NCBI GenBank assembly: GCA_028868515.1
Contig: JAGWUI010000007.1
Span: 54,282 to 118,281 of the forward strand
Source: Gammaproteobacteria bacterium
GTDB taxonomy: Bacteria; Pseudomonadota; Gammaproteobacteria; Pseudomonadales; Moraxellaceae
Reading direction: 5' to 3'
Length of the DNA: 64,000 bases
Notes under the pieces: generated by a model
Databases searched by the model: none
What the model was told of the DNA's origin: nothing
What the model saw: only the letters and a program-made list of their open reading frames with translations
Made by a program: the position numbers and the translations under genes
Part shown: positions 1-9,579 of the stretch, piece after piece
Numbering within the stretch: position 1 is the stretch's first letter
How the letters are laid out: each line of letters starts with the position of its first letter

Positions 1-109
1 TTATGACATCAAGATGACATAGAATAATGGGCAGCTTAACCCCATAAACCAATAGTCAGATCAACCAAGCCAGAGCATTCATCTGGAATTAGTTAGGAAC
101 GAAAACGAT

Positions 110-1945
110 ATGTGTGGAATTGTCGGTGGTATCGCGGAGCGCAATGTCGCACCTATTTTGATCGAAGGACTCAAACGCCTCGAATATCGTGGCTACGATT
201 CGGCAGGTCTAGCACTGATTGAACAAGGTGAAATCGTTCGCGAACGCCAAGTCGGTAAAGTTGCCATCCTTGAATCTGCTGTTCAAGCACAACATCTGCA
301 CGGCACACTCGGCATTGCTCACACGCGCTGGGCGACACATGGTGCGCCTTCAGTAGCCAATGCACATCCACATAGATCAGGCACCATTGCGGTTGTTCAC
401 AACGGTATTATCGAAAACTATGCATTGCTCAAAGCTGAGTTACAAGGTGAAGGTTACGTCTTTACGTCACAAACCGACACCGAAGTGGTCGCGCATTTAG
501 TTCACCGTGCAATGAAAAGCCATGCAACCTTACTCTCTGCGGTTCAATCGGTCATTCCGCTGCTGCATGGTGCTTATGCGCTTGGCGTGGTAAATAGCGA
601 AAATGCTGACGAACTGATTGCTGTTCGTGCTGGTTCTCCGCTGGTCATTGGTTTAGGTATCGGTGAAAATTTTATTTCCTCCGATCAAATGGCACTCTTA
701 CCCGTGACCAACCGCTTTATTTACTTAGAAGAAAAAGACGTTGTCCGACTCACTCGTGAATCCATTGAGATTTATCAAAACGGTCAACATGTCAGCCGCT
801 TATCACATGAAATCGATGCCAGTGATATCTCCAGTGAAAAAGGCGGTTACAAGCATTACATGCTCAAAGAAATTTATGAGCAAACTGACGCTCTGACACG
901 CACCTTGTCTGTGGGTATCACCGACAATGCACTGCATGATGATTTCTTGGGCGAAAAAGCGAAGAAACTGGCTAATGTGAAGCAAGTTCAAATCATTGCC
1001 TGTGGTACTAGCTACCATTCTGGCATGATCGCGCGCTATTGGTTTGAAAAACTGCTGAAAATGCCTTGCCAAGTCGAAATCGCGAGCGAATTCCGCTACC
1101 GCGAACCTGTGGTTCTACCAAATACTTTGGTCGTTTGTATTTCTCAATCAGGTGAAACTGCTGATACTTTGGCTGCGCTGCGTGATATCAAAGCGCAAGC
1201 AGGTGCAAATGATGACCTCGTGACCTTGGCATTGTGTAACGTCAAAACATCGTCACTGATTCGCGAAACTGACTTGCACTTACTGACCCAAGCGGGCCCA
1301 GAAATCGGCGTAGCATCCACCAAAGCGTTTACCACGCAATTAGCAGCACTGATGCTGTTAGTTCTCAAAGTGGGCCATGAACAACGCAGCCTCGCGCCAG
1401 AGAAATCAGCAGAAATCATTGCTCAGCTATGGCATGTGCCAATCGCAGTGAGTGAAGCATTGGCGCTTGATAGCCAAATCGAAAAAATGTCTCACGCCTT
1501 CATCGAAAAACGTCATGCATTGTTCTTGGGTCGTGGTATCGAATACCCAATCGCACTGGAAGGCGCATTGAAATTGAAAGAAATTTCATACATCCATGCT
1601 GAAGGTTATGCCGCTGGTGAGCTGAAACATGGCCCACTCGCACTTGTGGATAAAGACATGCCTATCGTCGTGTTGGCTGCGCAAGATGACTTGCTCGATA
1701 AGCTCAAATCCAACATGCAAGAAGTGCTGTCACGTGGCGGCGAGCTGTTTGTATTTGCCGATGTCGATAGCGAAATCAAATCTGAAGATCGCGTCCATGT
1801 ACTTCCAATTCCGAAGATCGCTGGCTTGGTCGCTCCGATTGTGTACAGTATTCCTGTGCAATTGCTGTCATATCACGTGGCAGTGCTGCGCGGTACGGAC
1901 GTCGATCAGCCACGCAATTTGGCAAAATCAGTCACAGTAGAATAA
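110..1945 (+). CDS. glmS: Glutamine-fructose-6-phosphate aminotransferase (isomerizing)
   Basis: GlmS makes glucosamine-6-phosphate from fructose-6-phosphate and glutamine, the first step towards UDP-GlcNAc for peptidoglycan and LPS; it is cytoplasmic. The protein is 611 aa, the usual length. It starts MCGIVGG, so Cys2 is the N-terminal nucleophile of the glutaminase domain. Two SIS sugar-isomerase domains follow (for example CGTSYHSG and SQSGETADT), and it ends in the typical DQPRNLAKSVTVE tail. An AGGAAC-like ribosome site lies about 10 bases before the ATG. The 3' end of glmS is the recognition sequence of TnsD in the Tn7 family, and a Tn7-like element starts 24 bases after the stop codon. 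The reading frame is intact, as expected because TnsD-directed insertion spares the target gene. Confidence 0.98.
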   Translation: MCGIVGGIAERNVAPILIEGLKRLEYRGYDSAGLALIEQGEIVRERQVGKVAILESAVQAQHLHGTLGIAHTRWATHGAPSVANAHPHRSGTIAVVHNGIIENYALLKAELQGEGYVFTSQTDTEVVAHLVHRAMKSHATLLSAVQSVIPLLHGAYALGVVNSENADELIAVRAGSPLVIGLGIGENFISSDQMALLPVTNRFIYLEEKDVVRLTRESIEIYQNGQHVSRLSHEIDASDISSEKGGYKHYMLKEIYEQTDALTRTLSVGITDNALHDDFLGEKAKKLANVKQVQIIACGTSYHSGMIARYWFEKLLKMPCQVEIASEFRYREPVVLPNTLVVCISQSGETADTLAALRDIKAQAGANDDLVTLALCNVKTSSLIRETDLHLLTQAGPEIGVASTKAFTTQLAALMLLVLKVGHEQRSLAPEKSAEIIAQLWHVPIAVSEALALDSQIEKMSHAFIEKRHALFLGRGIEYPIALEGALKLKEISYIHAEGYAAGELKHGPLALVDKDMPIVVLAAQDDLLDKLKSNMQEVLSRGGELFVFADVDSEIKSEDRVHVLPIPKIAGLVAPIVYSIPVQLLSYHVAVLRGTDVDQPRNLAKSVTVE

Positions 1946-1969
1946 TTAAGTTCAACTGTTAAGCATCAA

Positions 1970-2057
1970 TGTGATCAGACATAATAATTATTAACCAAGC
2001 ATAATAGTTGTTAACTATGACAAAGAAGTTATTAACAACACAAAATTGTTGTTAACT
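1970..2057. repeat. glmS-proximal transposon end with four TnsB-type repeats
   Basis: After the terminus come four direct repeats resembling ACAAAATAGTTGTTAAC, at about 1978-1996, 1999-2016, 2019-2036 and 2039-2056, with a period of 20-21 bases. Tn7 has four overlapping TnsB sites at its right end, which is the glmS-proximal end next to tnsA; the layout here is equivalent. Any tnsABC promoter has to lie within or next to these sites, so TnsB autorepression is plausible by analogy with Tn7, but this is inference. Confidence 0.85.
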
Positions 2058-2060
2058 AGA

Positions 2061-2102
2061 AAAAGCCCAGATATACTGAACGAAAAGTATACTGGGCTTT
2101 TT
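2061..2102 (+). terminator. Hairpin terminator between transposon end and tnsA
   Basis: AAAAGCCCAG (2061-2070) pairs with CTGGGCTTTT (2092-2101), extended by TATAC/GTATA with one bulged base, and is followed by a T run. Its outer stem repeats the stem of the displaced glmS terminator at 31254. It would end glmS transcripts that enter the element. The T run stops two bases before the tnsA ATG, so tnsA has no visible Shine-Dalgarno sequence. Confidence 0.85.
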
Positions 2103-2104
2103 AA

Positions 2105-2926
2105 ATGGCTAAATCTCAAAGTGGCTTAACCGAAATACAGATCGCTAAACGCATGAAGCAAGGACGTGGACAAGGTTCCGGTGCTTCATATAAGCCATGG
2201 CTATTAATTAATGAGGTTCCCTCTCAGGGGCTATCGCACCGTATCTACTCATTTAAAACAAAACGCGTTCACCATCTATTATCAAACCTTGAGCTTGGTG
2301 CTTTTTTGACATTAGATTGGATGGAACACGTTCAAGATATCCGCGAACAATTCCCTCTCCGACTAGATGAAACGCTTGAGATTGCATCAAATTGTGGTAT
2401 CAAACACCCAAATGTTCGTGGCATCAATCAAGTCATGACTTCTGATTTTCTAGTCGATAGTTCATCTCATAAGCAATTTGCTATACAAGTCAAACCACTG
2501 TCGGAATTAAAAGATCCGAGAACGATTGAAAAACTGGAAATTGAAAGACAGTATTGGCAAAGCAAAAATATTCCCTGGTTCATCATGACTGAAAAAGAAC
2601 TTAACCCTACAGTTCTTGATAACATCAAATGGTTATATTCATCCCAGAACGATACAAAGATTAATGACCAGCTCATTGGATCTTTGAAAAATTTTGAGTT
2701 TTCCTGCCAACAGAACCCTCAAATGAGGCTTATTGATATCTGTAAATTTATTGATAGAGAATATCAGCAAGATATCGGACAATCTCTGACTGACTTAAAG
2801 CAGCTGATGGCTCATCGGCTGGTCAAATTCGATATCACCAAAAATTTTAAAGAATTGCGTGTGCAAGACTTTAAGTTCTACCAACCTCAACTTGTTGAAG
2901 GATTCCTCAATGTGGCGGGTCAATGA
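2105..2926 (+). CDS. tnsA: TnsA endonuclease subunit of Tn7-like transposase
   Basis: TnsA makes the 5'-strand cuts at the transposon ends and works with TnsB as the heteromeric cut-and-paste transposase. The protein is 273 aa, the same length as Tn7 TnsA. The restriction-enzyme-like catalytic residues known in Tn7 (E63, D114, K132) have clear counterparts: E63 in NLELGAF, D114 in MTSDFLVD and K130 in IQVKP. The first residues (MAK, then SE/TE-x-QIAKR) match the Tn7 N-terminus as I remember it, so the ATG at 2105 is favoured although it directly follows a terminator hairpin and lacks a Shine-Dalgarno site. The gene overlaps tnsB by 17 bases, indicating translational coupling. Confidence 0.95.
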   Translation: MAKSQSGLTEIQIAKRMKQGRGQGSGASYKPWLLINEVPSQGLSHRIYSFKTKRVHHLLSNLELGAFLTLDWMEHVQDIREQFPLRLDETLEIASNCGIKHPNVRGINQVMTSDFLVDSSSHKQFAIQVKPLSELKDPRTIEKLEIERQYWQSKNIPWFIMTEKELNPTVLDNIKWLYSSQNDTKINDQLIGSLKNFEFSCQQNPQMRLIDICKFIDREYQQDIGQSLTDLKQLMAHRLVKFDITKNFKELRVQDFKFYQPQLVEGFLNVAGQ

Positions 2927-4979
2927 AGTTCTAAAATTAGATGATCAGCTTTACCGAATCCTCGCTATAAATTCGGGGATGATCTACTGGATACAAGTTG
3001 ATACTAAAAATGCATTACCTGAAGTATTCAGAGCAGAACAGCTCTATGAATATCTAGATAACGAACGTTTAATACGATTTCAAGATCCCTATATATACTT
3101 AATTAATGAGGAACCTGCACTCGATTCTATCGCCTTTTCTAAAAGAGATAAGGCTTATAATGTCATTAAGGAACTTATCCAAGAACCAAATCACTTTGAT
3201 CCATCAATCCGAGCAGGCCTTATCAATAGGATTAAGTCATCTGGTCTAGTTTCCAAACCCACAATTTATAAATATCTACGAAGATATTGGCAAAGAGGTC
3301 AAATCCCCAATGCTTTATTGCCCGATTATAAGAATAGTGGCGCTCCGGGAAAAACTCGTACAGAGACTAATACCCAAAAAAATGGCCGAAAACGTAAATT
3401 TGGTGATGGCGAAGGATGTCAAATCACTATTGATATAGAAAGGCTATTCAGAATTATTATTTCAAAGCATCTACTAAAGGACAACCCACTCAAAACTACG
3501 GAAGCGCATAACAAATTCAAAGTACTATACGCACAATATTATCCAAATGAGGAAACTAAAAATTACCCTACATTAAGACAATTCCGTTACTTCTATCATC
3601 GGGAATATACAAAACCACAACTCGTTGAGGCCCAGTCTAGCCCTAATAATTTTAAAAAAGATAAGCGCCCTTTATTGGCAACTGCAACATCTAGTGTTCT
3701 TGGCCCAGGAAGCCGCTATGAAATTGACGCAACTATCGCTGATCTCTATTTAGTTGCGAATGATGATCGCAGCAAGATTGTTGGTAGACCAACGGTTTAT
3801 GTAATTATTGATGTCTTCAGTCGTATGATTGCTGGATTCTATATCGGACTAGATAACCCTTCATATGCGATTGCAATGCAAGCTGTTTCTGTCGCTTGTA
3901 GTAGCAAGGTTTCTCTCTGCAAAGAATTTGATATAACAGTTTCAGACGAAGAATGGCCTGTAATAGGTTTACCAAGTGCTATTCTCGCAGACCGAGGGGA
4001 AGTGCTGAGCGAACAAGCCGAAACATTAGTAAATGGCTACAACATCCATTTAGAAACAGCTCCCCCACGACGAGGTGATGCAAAAGGAATTGTAGAAAGC
4101 TGTTTCCGAACGATTCAGGCTGAGTTCAAACCTTATACTCCAGGTGTTGTTGAAGGAAATCGAATTAAAAAACATGGTGAAACAGACTATCGACTTGAAG
4201 CAGTCTTAACCTTAAATGAATTTACACAAATTATTCTTGAAACGATTATTTTTCGCAATAATTTCCATGTGTTAGATAAATATGATCGAGATGAGGATCT
4301 GCCTGAAGACATCCCTTCTATTCCACTCTATCTCTGGAATTGGGGGATTGAAAACCGTATGGGTAAACTTCGTACAGTCGATGCGGAACAACTTCGTGTC
4401 TCTTTACTTCCTCGTACAAAAGTATCTATGTCGCCTTTAGGAATCAATGCATGGGGCTTATATTACAATAGTAGTGAAATCTTACGAGAGGGTTGGTTAC
4501 ATCGTAGTGAGGAGATACAACGTCCTCAAAACCTAAAGGCTGCATATGATCCTAAAAATGCCAATAAAATCTATCTATTTGCCAGTCCTAATAGCCAGAC
4601 TTATTGGACTTGTTCATTGGCCATTCGGAGCCGAGCCTATACCAATATGAGTTTTTGGGAAGTCTGGGAAAAACAATATTTTGAGAAACACGTACAAGCG
4701 AATGCTAAACACGAAGAAATAACGCACCGAATTGCTTTCAATAAATCGGTTCAAAAGATCATCGAGAATGCTAAAAAGCAAACCCCCAAGGCAGATCAAT
4801 CCAATTCTGAAAGAATTCGCCAGATTCGGGCAAATAAGAAAGACCAAAAGCAGAAAGCTAATCTCCCACTATTGGAGAAAAATGTACAAATGGCAGACAT
4901 TATAAAATTTAACAAACCAACAGAGGAGGAGGATTATAAACTCCCATTCTCGCCTGAATTATTTAATGATGAGGAGTAA
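2910..4979 (+). CDS. tnsB: TnsB DDE transposase
   Basis: TnsB binds the end repeats and performs 3'-strand cleavage and joining. With the start at ATG 2910 (MWRVNEVL), the protein is 689 aa and the DDE triad falls at D273 (YEIDAT), D361 (ILADRGE) and E396 (GIVESCF). These are the residue numbers reported for Tn7 TnsB, which strongly supports this start over one 51 bases upstream inside tnsA. An N-terminal helix-turn-helix region (LVSKPTIYKYLRRYW) precedes the rve core, and a basic C-terminal tail should contact TnsC. The gene is followed by tnsC after 6 bases. The frame is intact with no sign of decay. Confidence 0.96.
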   Translation: MWRVNEVLKLDDQLYRILAINSGMIYWIQVDTKNALPEVFRAEQLYEYLDNERLIRFQDPYIYLINEEPALDSIAFSKRDKAYNVIKELIQEPNHFDPSIRAGLINRIKSSGLVSKPTIYKYLRRYWQRGQIPNALLPDYKNSGAPGKTRTETNTQKNGRKRKFGDGEGCQITIDIERLFRIIISKHLLKDNPLKTTEAHNKFKVLYAQYYPNEETKNYPTLRQFRYFYHREYTKPQLVEAQSSPNNFKKDKRPLLATATSSVLGPGSRYEIDATIADLYLVANDDRSKIVGRPTVYVIIDVFSRMIAGFYIGLDNPSYAIAMQAVSVACSSKVSLCKEFDITVSDEEWPVIGLPSAILADRGEVLSEQAETLVNGYNIHLETAPPRRGDAKGIVESCFRTIQAEFKPYTPGVVEGNRIKKHGETDYRLEAVLTLNEFTQIILETIIFRNNFHVLDKYDRDEDLPEDIPSIPLYLWNWGIENRMGKLRTVDAEQLRVSLLPRTKVSMSPLGINAWGLYYNSSEILREGWLHRSEEIQRPQNLKAAYDPKNANKIYLFASPNSQTYWTCSLAIRSRAYTNMSFWEVWEKQYFEKHVQANAKHEEITHRIAFNKSVQKIIENAKKQTPKADQSNSERIRQIRANKKDQKQKANLPLLEKNVQMADIIKFNKPTEEEDYKLPFSPELFNDEE

Positions 4980-4985
4980 CCTCTT

Positions 4986-6692
4986 ATGTATCCATTAAAA
5001 GTGCAAGCCATTTATCAAGACACTGGGGTTCCATCCTATCAGGGCAATCCATTTATTGAAGCATTACCGCCTCCTCAAGAAGCTGTAAATCAAACTAAAT
5101 CTCTGAAAACAGCAGCCATTCATTCTTTTACTGACCTTCTCAAACCCAAAGTTATCCGCTCGCATTCAATTGCTCGCATTGGTGATGAGTTTTTTCAGCC
5201 ACTCAACAATCACACACTCTTAACAGAAAAAGTCTCTCTCATGATCCGTGGTGGCTACGTAGGTAGAAATCCTCGTACAGGTGACCTTCAAAAACATTTG
5301 CAAAATGGATATGAGCGTATACAAAAAGGTGAGCTCACAGCTTTTAGATTTGAAAGCGTAAAATCAACTGCTCAGAGTATGCTACTCATTGGCTGTTCTG
5401 GACATGGAAAAACTACATCATTAATCAGAATTCTATCAGCATTCCCTCAAGTTATTTATCATCCAGATTTGAATATCGAGCAAGTCGTTTATTTAAAAAT
5501 TGATTGCTCACATAACGGTTCTTTAAAAGAAATTTGCTTAAACTTCTTCCGTGCGTTAGATCAGGTCTTAGATACCAGTTATGAAAAACGGTATGGACTT
5601 AAACGATATAATATTCAGGCACTACTCACAAAGATGTCTCAACTTGCGAATGCTCATGCTTTAGGATTATTAGTAATTGATGAAATCCAGCATCTAAGTC
5701 GCTCAAAATCTGGTGGGTCACAAGAAATGCTCAACTTTTTTGTGACTATGGTTAATACAATTGGTGTTCCCATTATGTTGATCGGAACACCCAAGGCTCG
5801 CGAAATTTTTGAGGCTGATTTACGCTCTGCTCGTAGGGGCGCTGGCTTTGGAGCTATTTTTTGGGAACCCTTACCAGAATATATTAATGATCAAATAAAT
5901 CCTGAATGGGTGGCATTTACAAATAATCTTTGGAAACAACAGTTACTGAATCAAAGAGATGAGTTCCTGTCAGATGAAATCAGGCATGTTTGGTATGACT
6001 TAAGCCAAGGTATCCTTGATATTGTTGTTAAATTATTTGTACTCGCTCAACTAAGAGCTTTGGCCGTTGGTAAAGAACGAATTACCTCTAAATTGCTACG
6101 TCAAATTTATGATGAGGAGTTAAAACCCGTTCATCCTATGTTAGATGCATTAAGGTCAGGTAGTATCGAAAAGATTGCACGGTACTCAGATCTCATCGTA
6201 CCCGATATGGATCGAAAAATTTTTGATTTTCAACAGAAAATTCAGAATACCCCTATTGATACAACAACTGAAGACTTTTTAAACTCATTGTCTACAGAAG
6301 ATGAGCGTCGTATCTATACAATGTTCAAAGATGAATATGAACATCCCTTTCTCATTCAATGCATCAAAGCAGCATATCAGGATCATCCAACCACAACACG
6401 ACAACAAATAATCCCGATTATTTTTTCCTTATTGTCTACTGAGACGTCTATCTCAAATAACCCCAAATCCAAAGTAACTTCAGAAAAAGTTGAATATATA
6501 AAACTTCAACAATGGGATACCTTACCCCAAAATGACTTACGCTTTATTTATTCACAACATCATGAGGAAGATATATTACATCAGATACTTACAAAAAAGC
6601 TCCTCATGCTTGATGTCAATGGTTTGCTTTCAGGAGCAAGATATGTGCCACATTTCAAGATGGGGTCAATGGATCAGAGGCGACAGCTATAA
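4986..6692 (+). CDS. tnsC: TnsC AAA+ ATPase transposition regulator
   Basis: TnsC is the AAA+ ATPase that links target selectors (TnsD or TnsE) to the TnsAB transposase and gives target immunity. The protein is 568 aa, close to the 555 of Tn7 TnsC. Walker A is GCSGHGKT at residues 136-143 and Walker B is LLVIDEIQ near residue 230. The gene is third in the tnsABC operon. Its last residues come close to IS21-type debris on the opposite strand, so the final dozen or so amino acids might not be ancestral, but the length gives no reason to call it truncated. Confidence 0.94.
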   Translation: MYPLKVQAIYQDTGVPSYQGNPFIEALPPPQEAVNQTKSLKTAAIHSFTDLLKPKVIRSHSIARIGDEFFQPLNNHTLLTEKVSLMIRGGYVGRNPRTGDLQKHLQNGYERIQKGELTAFRFESVKSTAQSMLLIGCSGHGKTTSLIRILSAFPQVIYHPDLNIEQVVYLKIDCSHNGSLKEICLNFFRALDQVLDTSYEKRYGLKRYNIQALLTKMSQLANAHALGLLVIDEIQHLSRSKSGGSQEMLNFFVTMVNTIGVPIMLIGTPKAREIFEADLRSARRGAGFGAIFWEPLPEYINDQINPEWVAFTNNLWKQQLLNQRDEFLSDEIRHVWYDLSQGILDIVVKLFVLAQLRALAVGKERITSKLLRQIYDEELKPVHPMLDALRSGSIEKIARYSDLIVPDMDRKIFDFQQKIQNTPIDTTTEDFLNSLSTEDERRIYTMFKDEYEHPFLIQCIKAAYQDHPTTTRQQIIPIIFSLLSTETSISNNPKSKVTSEKVEYIKLQQWDTLPQNDLRFIYSQHHEEDILHQILTKKLLMLDVNGLLSGARYVPHFKMGSMDQRRQL

Positions 6693-6813
6693 ATATCGGG
6701 GAGAAATTAATCCAGAGTATGCGGCGTAATTGTTCAAACTCTTTGGGGAATTCCCAGTTTATTAACACTGCGGCTTGATCCAGTGCACGCGGCTTGTTTT
6801 CTAACAGTTTTCA

Positions 6814-7636
6814 GTTCTGTTGACCTTTCATCGTAACCATAGAAGTGACGATGAAAAACACAGCATGCCCATGTAGTTAATGGCTTTTTTCTCATATCGC
6901 GTCGCTATTCGACGGTAGTGCTTTAGCTTGTTAAACATGCATTCTACGGCGTGTCTTTCCTTATAAAGCCAAAAATCACACGAAATTTCTTCTTTTCGAT
7001 TGGATTTGGGCGGAATGACCGCTTCAATTTCTTGCTCTTTTAACCAATCACGAAACTCATTCGTATCGTAGCCTTTATCGGCCAATAAAGCATCGGCTTT
7101 GACATTCGACATGAGTGGAATGGCATACTTGCATTCAGCGGCTTGACCACCCGTCAGGATGAACTTATGGGTAAACCCAAAGCATCACAAAGTGCATGGA
7201 TCTTGACACCAAAACCGCCTTTAGATCGACCTAATGCCTCATCGTCGGCATTACTATTTGCTGCGCCCGCCGCACAAGCATGTGCTCGAACAACAGAGCC
7301 ATCTATAGAAACACTCTGTGAATCATAATGTTGAGTGAGATAAGTTTTTCAACAACCTATCCCAAACACCTATTTCACACCAGCGCGAAAACCGTTTAAA
7401 TACACTATTCCATTTACCATACGATTTCGGCAGCGTTCGCCACTGAGCCCCAGAACGTAAAATCCACAATACGGCAGCAATAAATCTCCTTAAGTTGTCG
7501 AGATTTCCAATGCAAATACCTGTTATATTTTTTAGCTGCGGAAGTAGCCGAAACCACTCATGATCACTCATTTCTAATCTGTTCATAGATACCAAAAATA
7601 GCAGATTTTAAACGAATTTTAAAACGTCAACAGAAC
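6814..7636 (-). mobile_element. IS5-family insertion sequence (two-ORF type) inside istA remnant
   Basis: Inverted repeats GTTCTGTTGAC (6814-6824) and GTCAACAGAAC (7626-7636) enclose about 823 bp with a transposase on the minus strand. The size, the two-frame transposase and the motifs fit the IS5 family, most likely its IS427-like group. It lies within the istA-like remnant, whose coding pieces continue on both sides. I could not define a clean target duplication; CTAG follows the right end but is not obvious at the left. Confidence 0.75.
6828..7595 (-). pseudogene. IS5-family transposase, two frame changes
   Basis: Reading the minus strand, the N-terminal part (7595-7323) has MSDHEWFRLLPQL and LRSGAQWRTLPKSYGKWNSV. 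The middle continues in another frame (about 7330-7166) with SIDGSVVRAHACAAGA and RSKGGFGVKIHALCD. The C-terminal part (about 7170-6828) returns to the first frame with LLADKGYDTNEFRDWL and ERHAVECMFNKLKHYRRIATRYEK. Two-ORF IS5 elements use one programmed frameshift. A second change near 7168 is not expected, so this copy is probably inactive. Confidence 0.75.
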
Positions 7637-8268
7637 CTAGGTAATCTAATGAGATATAAATAAACTGTGCACAGGCATAACAGTGTGGGTGAATTGCAAT
7701 GATTTTAGCAGCCTGTGCGATCACCACACGATCCACAAAGCCTCGCACCCGTACAGTTTGATAGGCATATTCAGTGGGTACCGAGTAATCATTGCAACGG
7801 CAGCACACCAGTGACTATGAGCTGACTTTGGAAGAGACTTCTTCGCAGGCATCAAAAGATACGTTCGGCAGGGATAAACAACAGGTCAGATCTTCTTGCA
7901 TACGCTGCTGAATATTCTGGTTGTAGTCCCGAAGGAGCTTCAAACACGCGTTTATCACAGCCGACTTGTAATTGAACATTCAACTCATCTAGCGACGAGA
8001 CTCGCGGCATCGGCACCATGAAGTTACGACGCGAATAGCCCACGACGCCTTCAACTTTGCCTTTGTCATTGCCACGTGCTGGACGACCAAAACGGGTGTC
8101 TAGCTGATAGTGACTTTCCAAACGACTAAAGGCTTGTATCAGCGTACGCTGTTTGGCCTTCTATCGATATGCTGCAACGAATCGCTTGCTATTGTCGTAG
8201 AGCATTGTGCAGGGCACCCATAGAAAGCCCATCAACATAGCTGAGGTGCCGCAACACAAGATTCAGAA

Positions 8269-8448
8269 GGTATATGCATTAGTAGAGCTGGACGAACAAC
8301 AAAGATTCATTTAGTAGCAGATAGTTACGGATTACCCATACAGTTCACTTTAACAAGCGGCGAAGTGCATGATTGCAAGGCAGCACTTACTTTATTAGCA
8401 ATACTTTCACCATGGATTGCAATTATACCTGATAAGAGTGACGGTTAA
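8269..8448 (+). pseudogene. IS5-family transposase fragment
   Basis: A 60-codon plus-strand reading frame encodes GICISRAGRTTKIHLVADSY, then GLPIQFTLTSGEVHDC and a short tail ending in a stop. This is the central DDE region typical of IS5-family transposases. There is no start and no C-terminal domain, so it is a decayed internal fragment. It lies between the istA remnant and the promoter of the next gene and helps mark the left border of the functional cargo. Confidence 0.6.
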
Positions 8449-8461
8449 CATTGAATTTCGT

Positions 8462-8517
8462 TTGACATTTGGTCAAGTGACCAATATGATTATTTCAAGA
8501 TTTGGTCAATTGACCAA
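8462..8517 (+). promoter_or_regulatory. Sigma-70 promoter with two palindromic operators
   Basis: TTGACA (8462-8467) and TATGAT (8485-8490) are separated by exactly 17 bases. The spacer is almost wholly filled by the palindrome TTGGTCAAGTGACCAA (8469-8484). A second, perfect palindrome TTGGTCAATTGACCAA (8502-8517) sits just past the expected start point (around 8497). Centre-to-centre distance is 33 bases, about three helical turns. The TetR gene two positions downstream is the obvious candidate ligand-responsive repressor (inference). Confidence 0.85.
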
Positions 8518-8629
8518 AATGAATGCAAATGTCTGCTTGTTTTGTAGAAATCATGAGTATTGAAGCAGACGTTATCAGCAACTAACCCTATACCCACAAG
8601 TGATTTTTATCTGTAAAGGAGATGTTATT

Positions 8630-9502
8630 ATGTCTAATATGAGTAAAATAAAGCCGCGCAAGACCATATTTGATGTCTCTGATGTTCCTGTATTTTGGAA
8701 TAACGGGGATCAGGTTCTGACCCGCTTTTTTGATGCACTATCAGTTCATTTCCCCGATGGAGAGCGGTTCTTCATTCAGTCCGTCCGCAACTATCAGGAC
8801 AAGGTCACTGATCCAAAGTTAAAGGAAGATGTTCGTAGTTTTTTTCGACAGGAGGCCCAGCACGGTATCGTACATGATCGTTACAACGCTGTGATGCAGG
8901 CACAGGGTATTCACGTTGAAAACGTAATATCTAATCTGAAGATCTTTATCAGGCTTTCCCAGCAACACCTTTCGCCTAAGTACCAATTAGCTCTAACTGC
9001 TGCTTTTGAGCATATCACGGCTACGCTGGGAGAAGGCTTTATGGAGGGGAATGGAGATATGTTCCGAAATGCACATCCTGTTATGCGTGCTATGTTTATG
9101 TGGCATGGAGTGGAGGAAGTGGAGCATAAAGCCGTCGCTTTTGACGTATATGAGGAGGCCGCTGGTGGTGGTTATTTTACGCGAGTGTCCGCCTTGATTG
9201 TGGGTACTATTTTGGTACATGCGATCGTTGGGGTTGCCCTTTGGCAAATGCTTAAGGTTGATCGCCTACACAGACGCCCTGTACTTATTACTAAGGGGCT
9301 GAATCGTCTCTATGGGCCTAAAGGAATGCTTACAAGACTCCTTCCCGCCTATTTGGCTTGGTTCCGCCCAGGGTTTCACCCTTGTGACACTGGGATTCCA
9401 GAAAAAGTGCAAGCCTGGTTAGTCGAATACGATAGGCATGAAGACCCTATGGAGGCTTCGCGCGTCGTTTTCGGGGAATCCAAACTTGACCATGTCGCAT
9501 AA
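8630..9502 (+). CDS. Putative metal-dependent hydrolase (PF10118/COG3687-like)
   Basis: The product resembles the family called predicted metal-dependent hydrolase, whose reaction is not established. Conserved signatures are FFRQEAQHGIVHDRYN, AAFEHITATLGE and WHGVEEVEHKAVAFDVY. The E-x-x-H and E-H pairs look like a carboxylate/histidine metal site. A hydrophobic stretch (about residues 187-207, LIVGTILVHAIVGVAL) may be a membrane helix. The ATG at 8630 is chosen because AAAGGAGA lies 6-8 bases before it; an in-frame GTG at 8600 has no such site. It is the first gene behind the double-operator promoter. A paralogue lies in the chromosomal region at 39871-40833. Length is 290 aa. Confidence 0.75.
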   Translation: MSNMSKIKPRKTIFDVSDVPVFWNNGDQVLTRFFDALSVHFPDGERFFIQSVRNYQDKVTDPKLKEDVRSFFRQEAQHGIVHDRYNAVMQAQGIHVENVISNLKIFIRLSQQHLSPKYQLALTAAFEHITATLGEGFMEGNGDMFRNAHPVMRAMFMWHGVEEVEHKAVAFDVYEEAAGGGYFTRVSALIVGTILVHAIVGVALWQMLKVDRLHRRPVLITKGLNRLYGPKGMLTRLLPAYLAWFRPGFHPCDTGIPEKVQAWLVEYDRHEDPMEASRVVFGESKLDHVA

Positions 9503-9579
9503 ACCGAAGTTCGAGTAAGGACGGCGATGATAGACTTCCCTATAATGGCGAATTCCTTTCAATCCATCGGAGCTATTTG

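Larger units (their letters stand above)
6700..8250 (-). pseudogene. istA-like (IS21 family) transposase remnant, interrupted
   Basis: Three minus-strand stretches are consecutive pieces of an IS21-type IstA. Around 8121-8230 there is MLYDNSKRFVAAYR, followed by a stop. At 7852-8121 lies the rve region with FGRPARGNDKGKVEGVVGY and RRNFMVPMP. At 7637-7808 come NDYSVPTEYAYQTV and AAKIIAIHPH. The sequence resumes beyond an inserted IS at about 6804-6700 with NKPRALDQAAVLINWEFP. Frame changes and stops make it non-functional, and no istB partner is visible. It marks the left border of the cargo, directly against tnsC. Confidence 0.8.

Noticed and set aside
2859..2909. Longer tnsB start inside tnsA
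   Set aside because: Only the ATG at 2910 places the DDE residues at 273/361/396 as in Tn7, and the extra residues have no family similarity.
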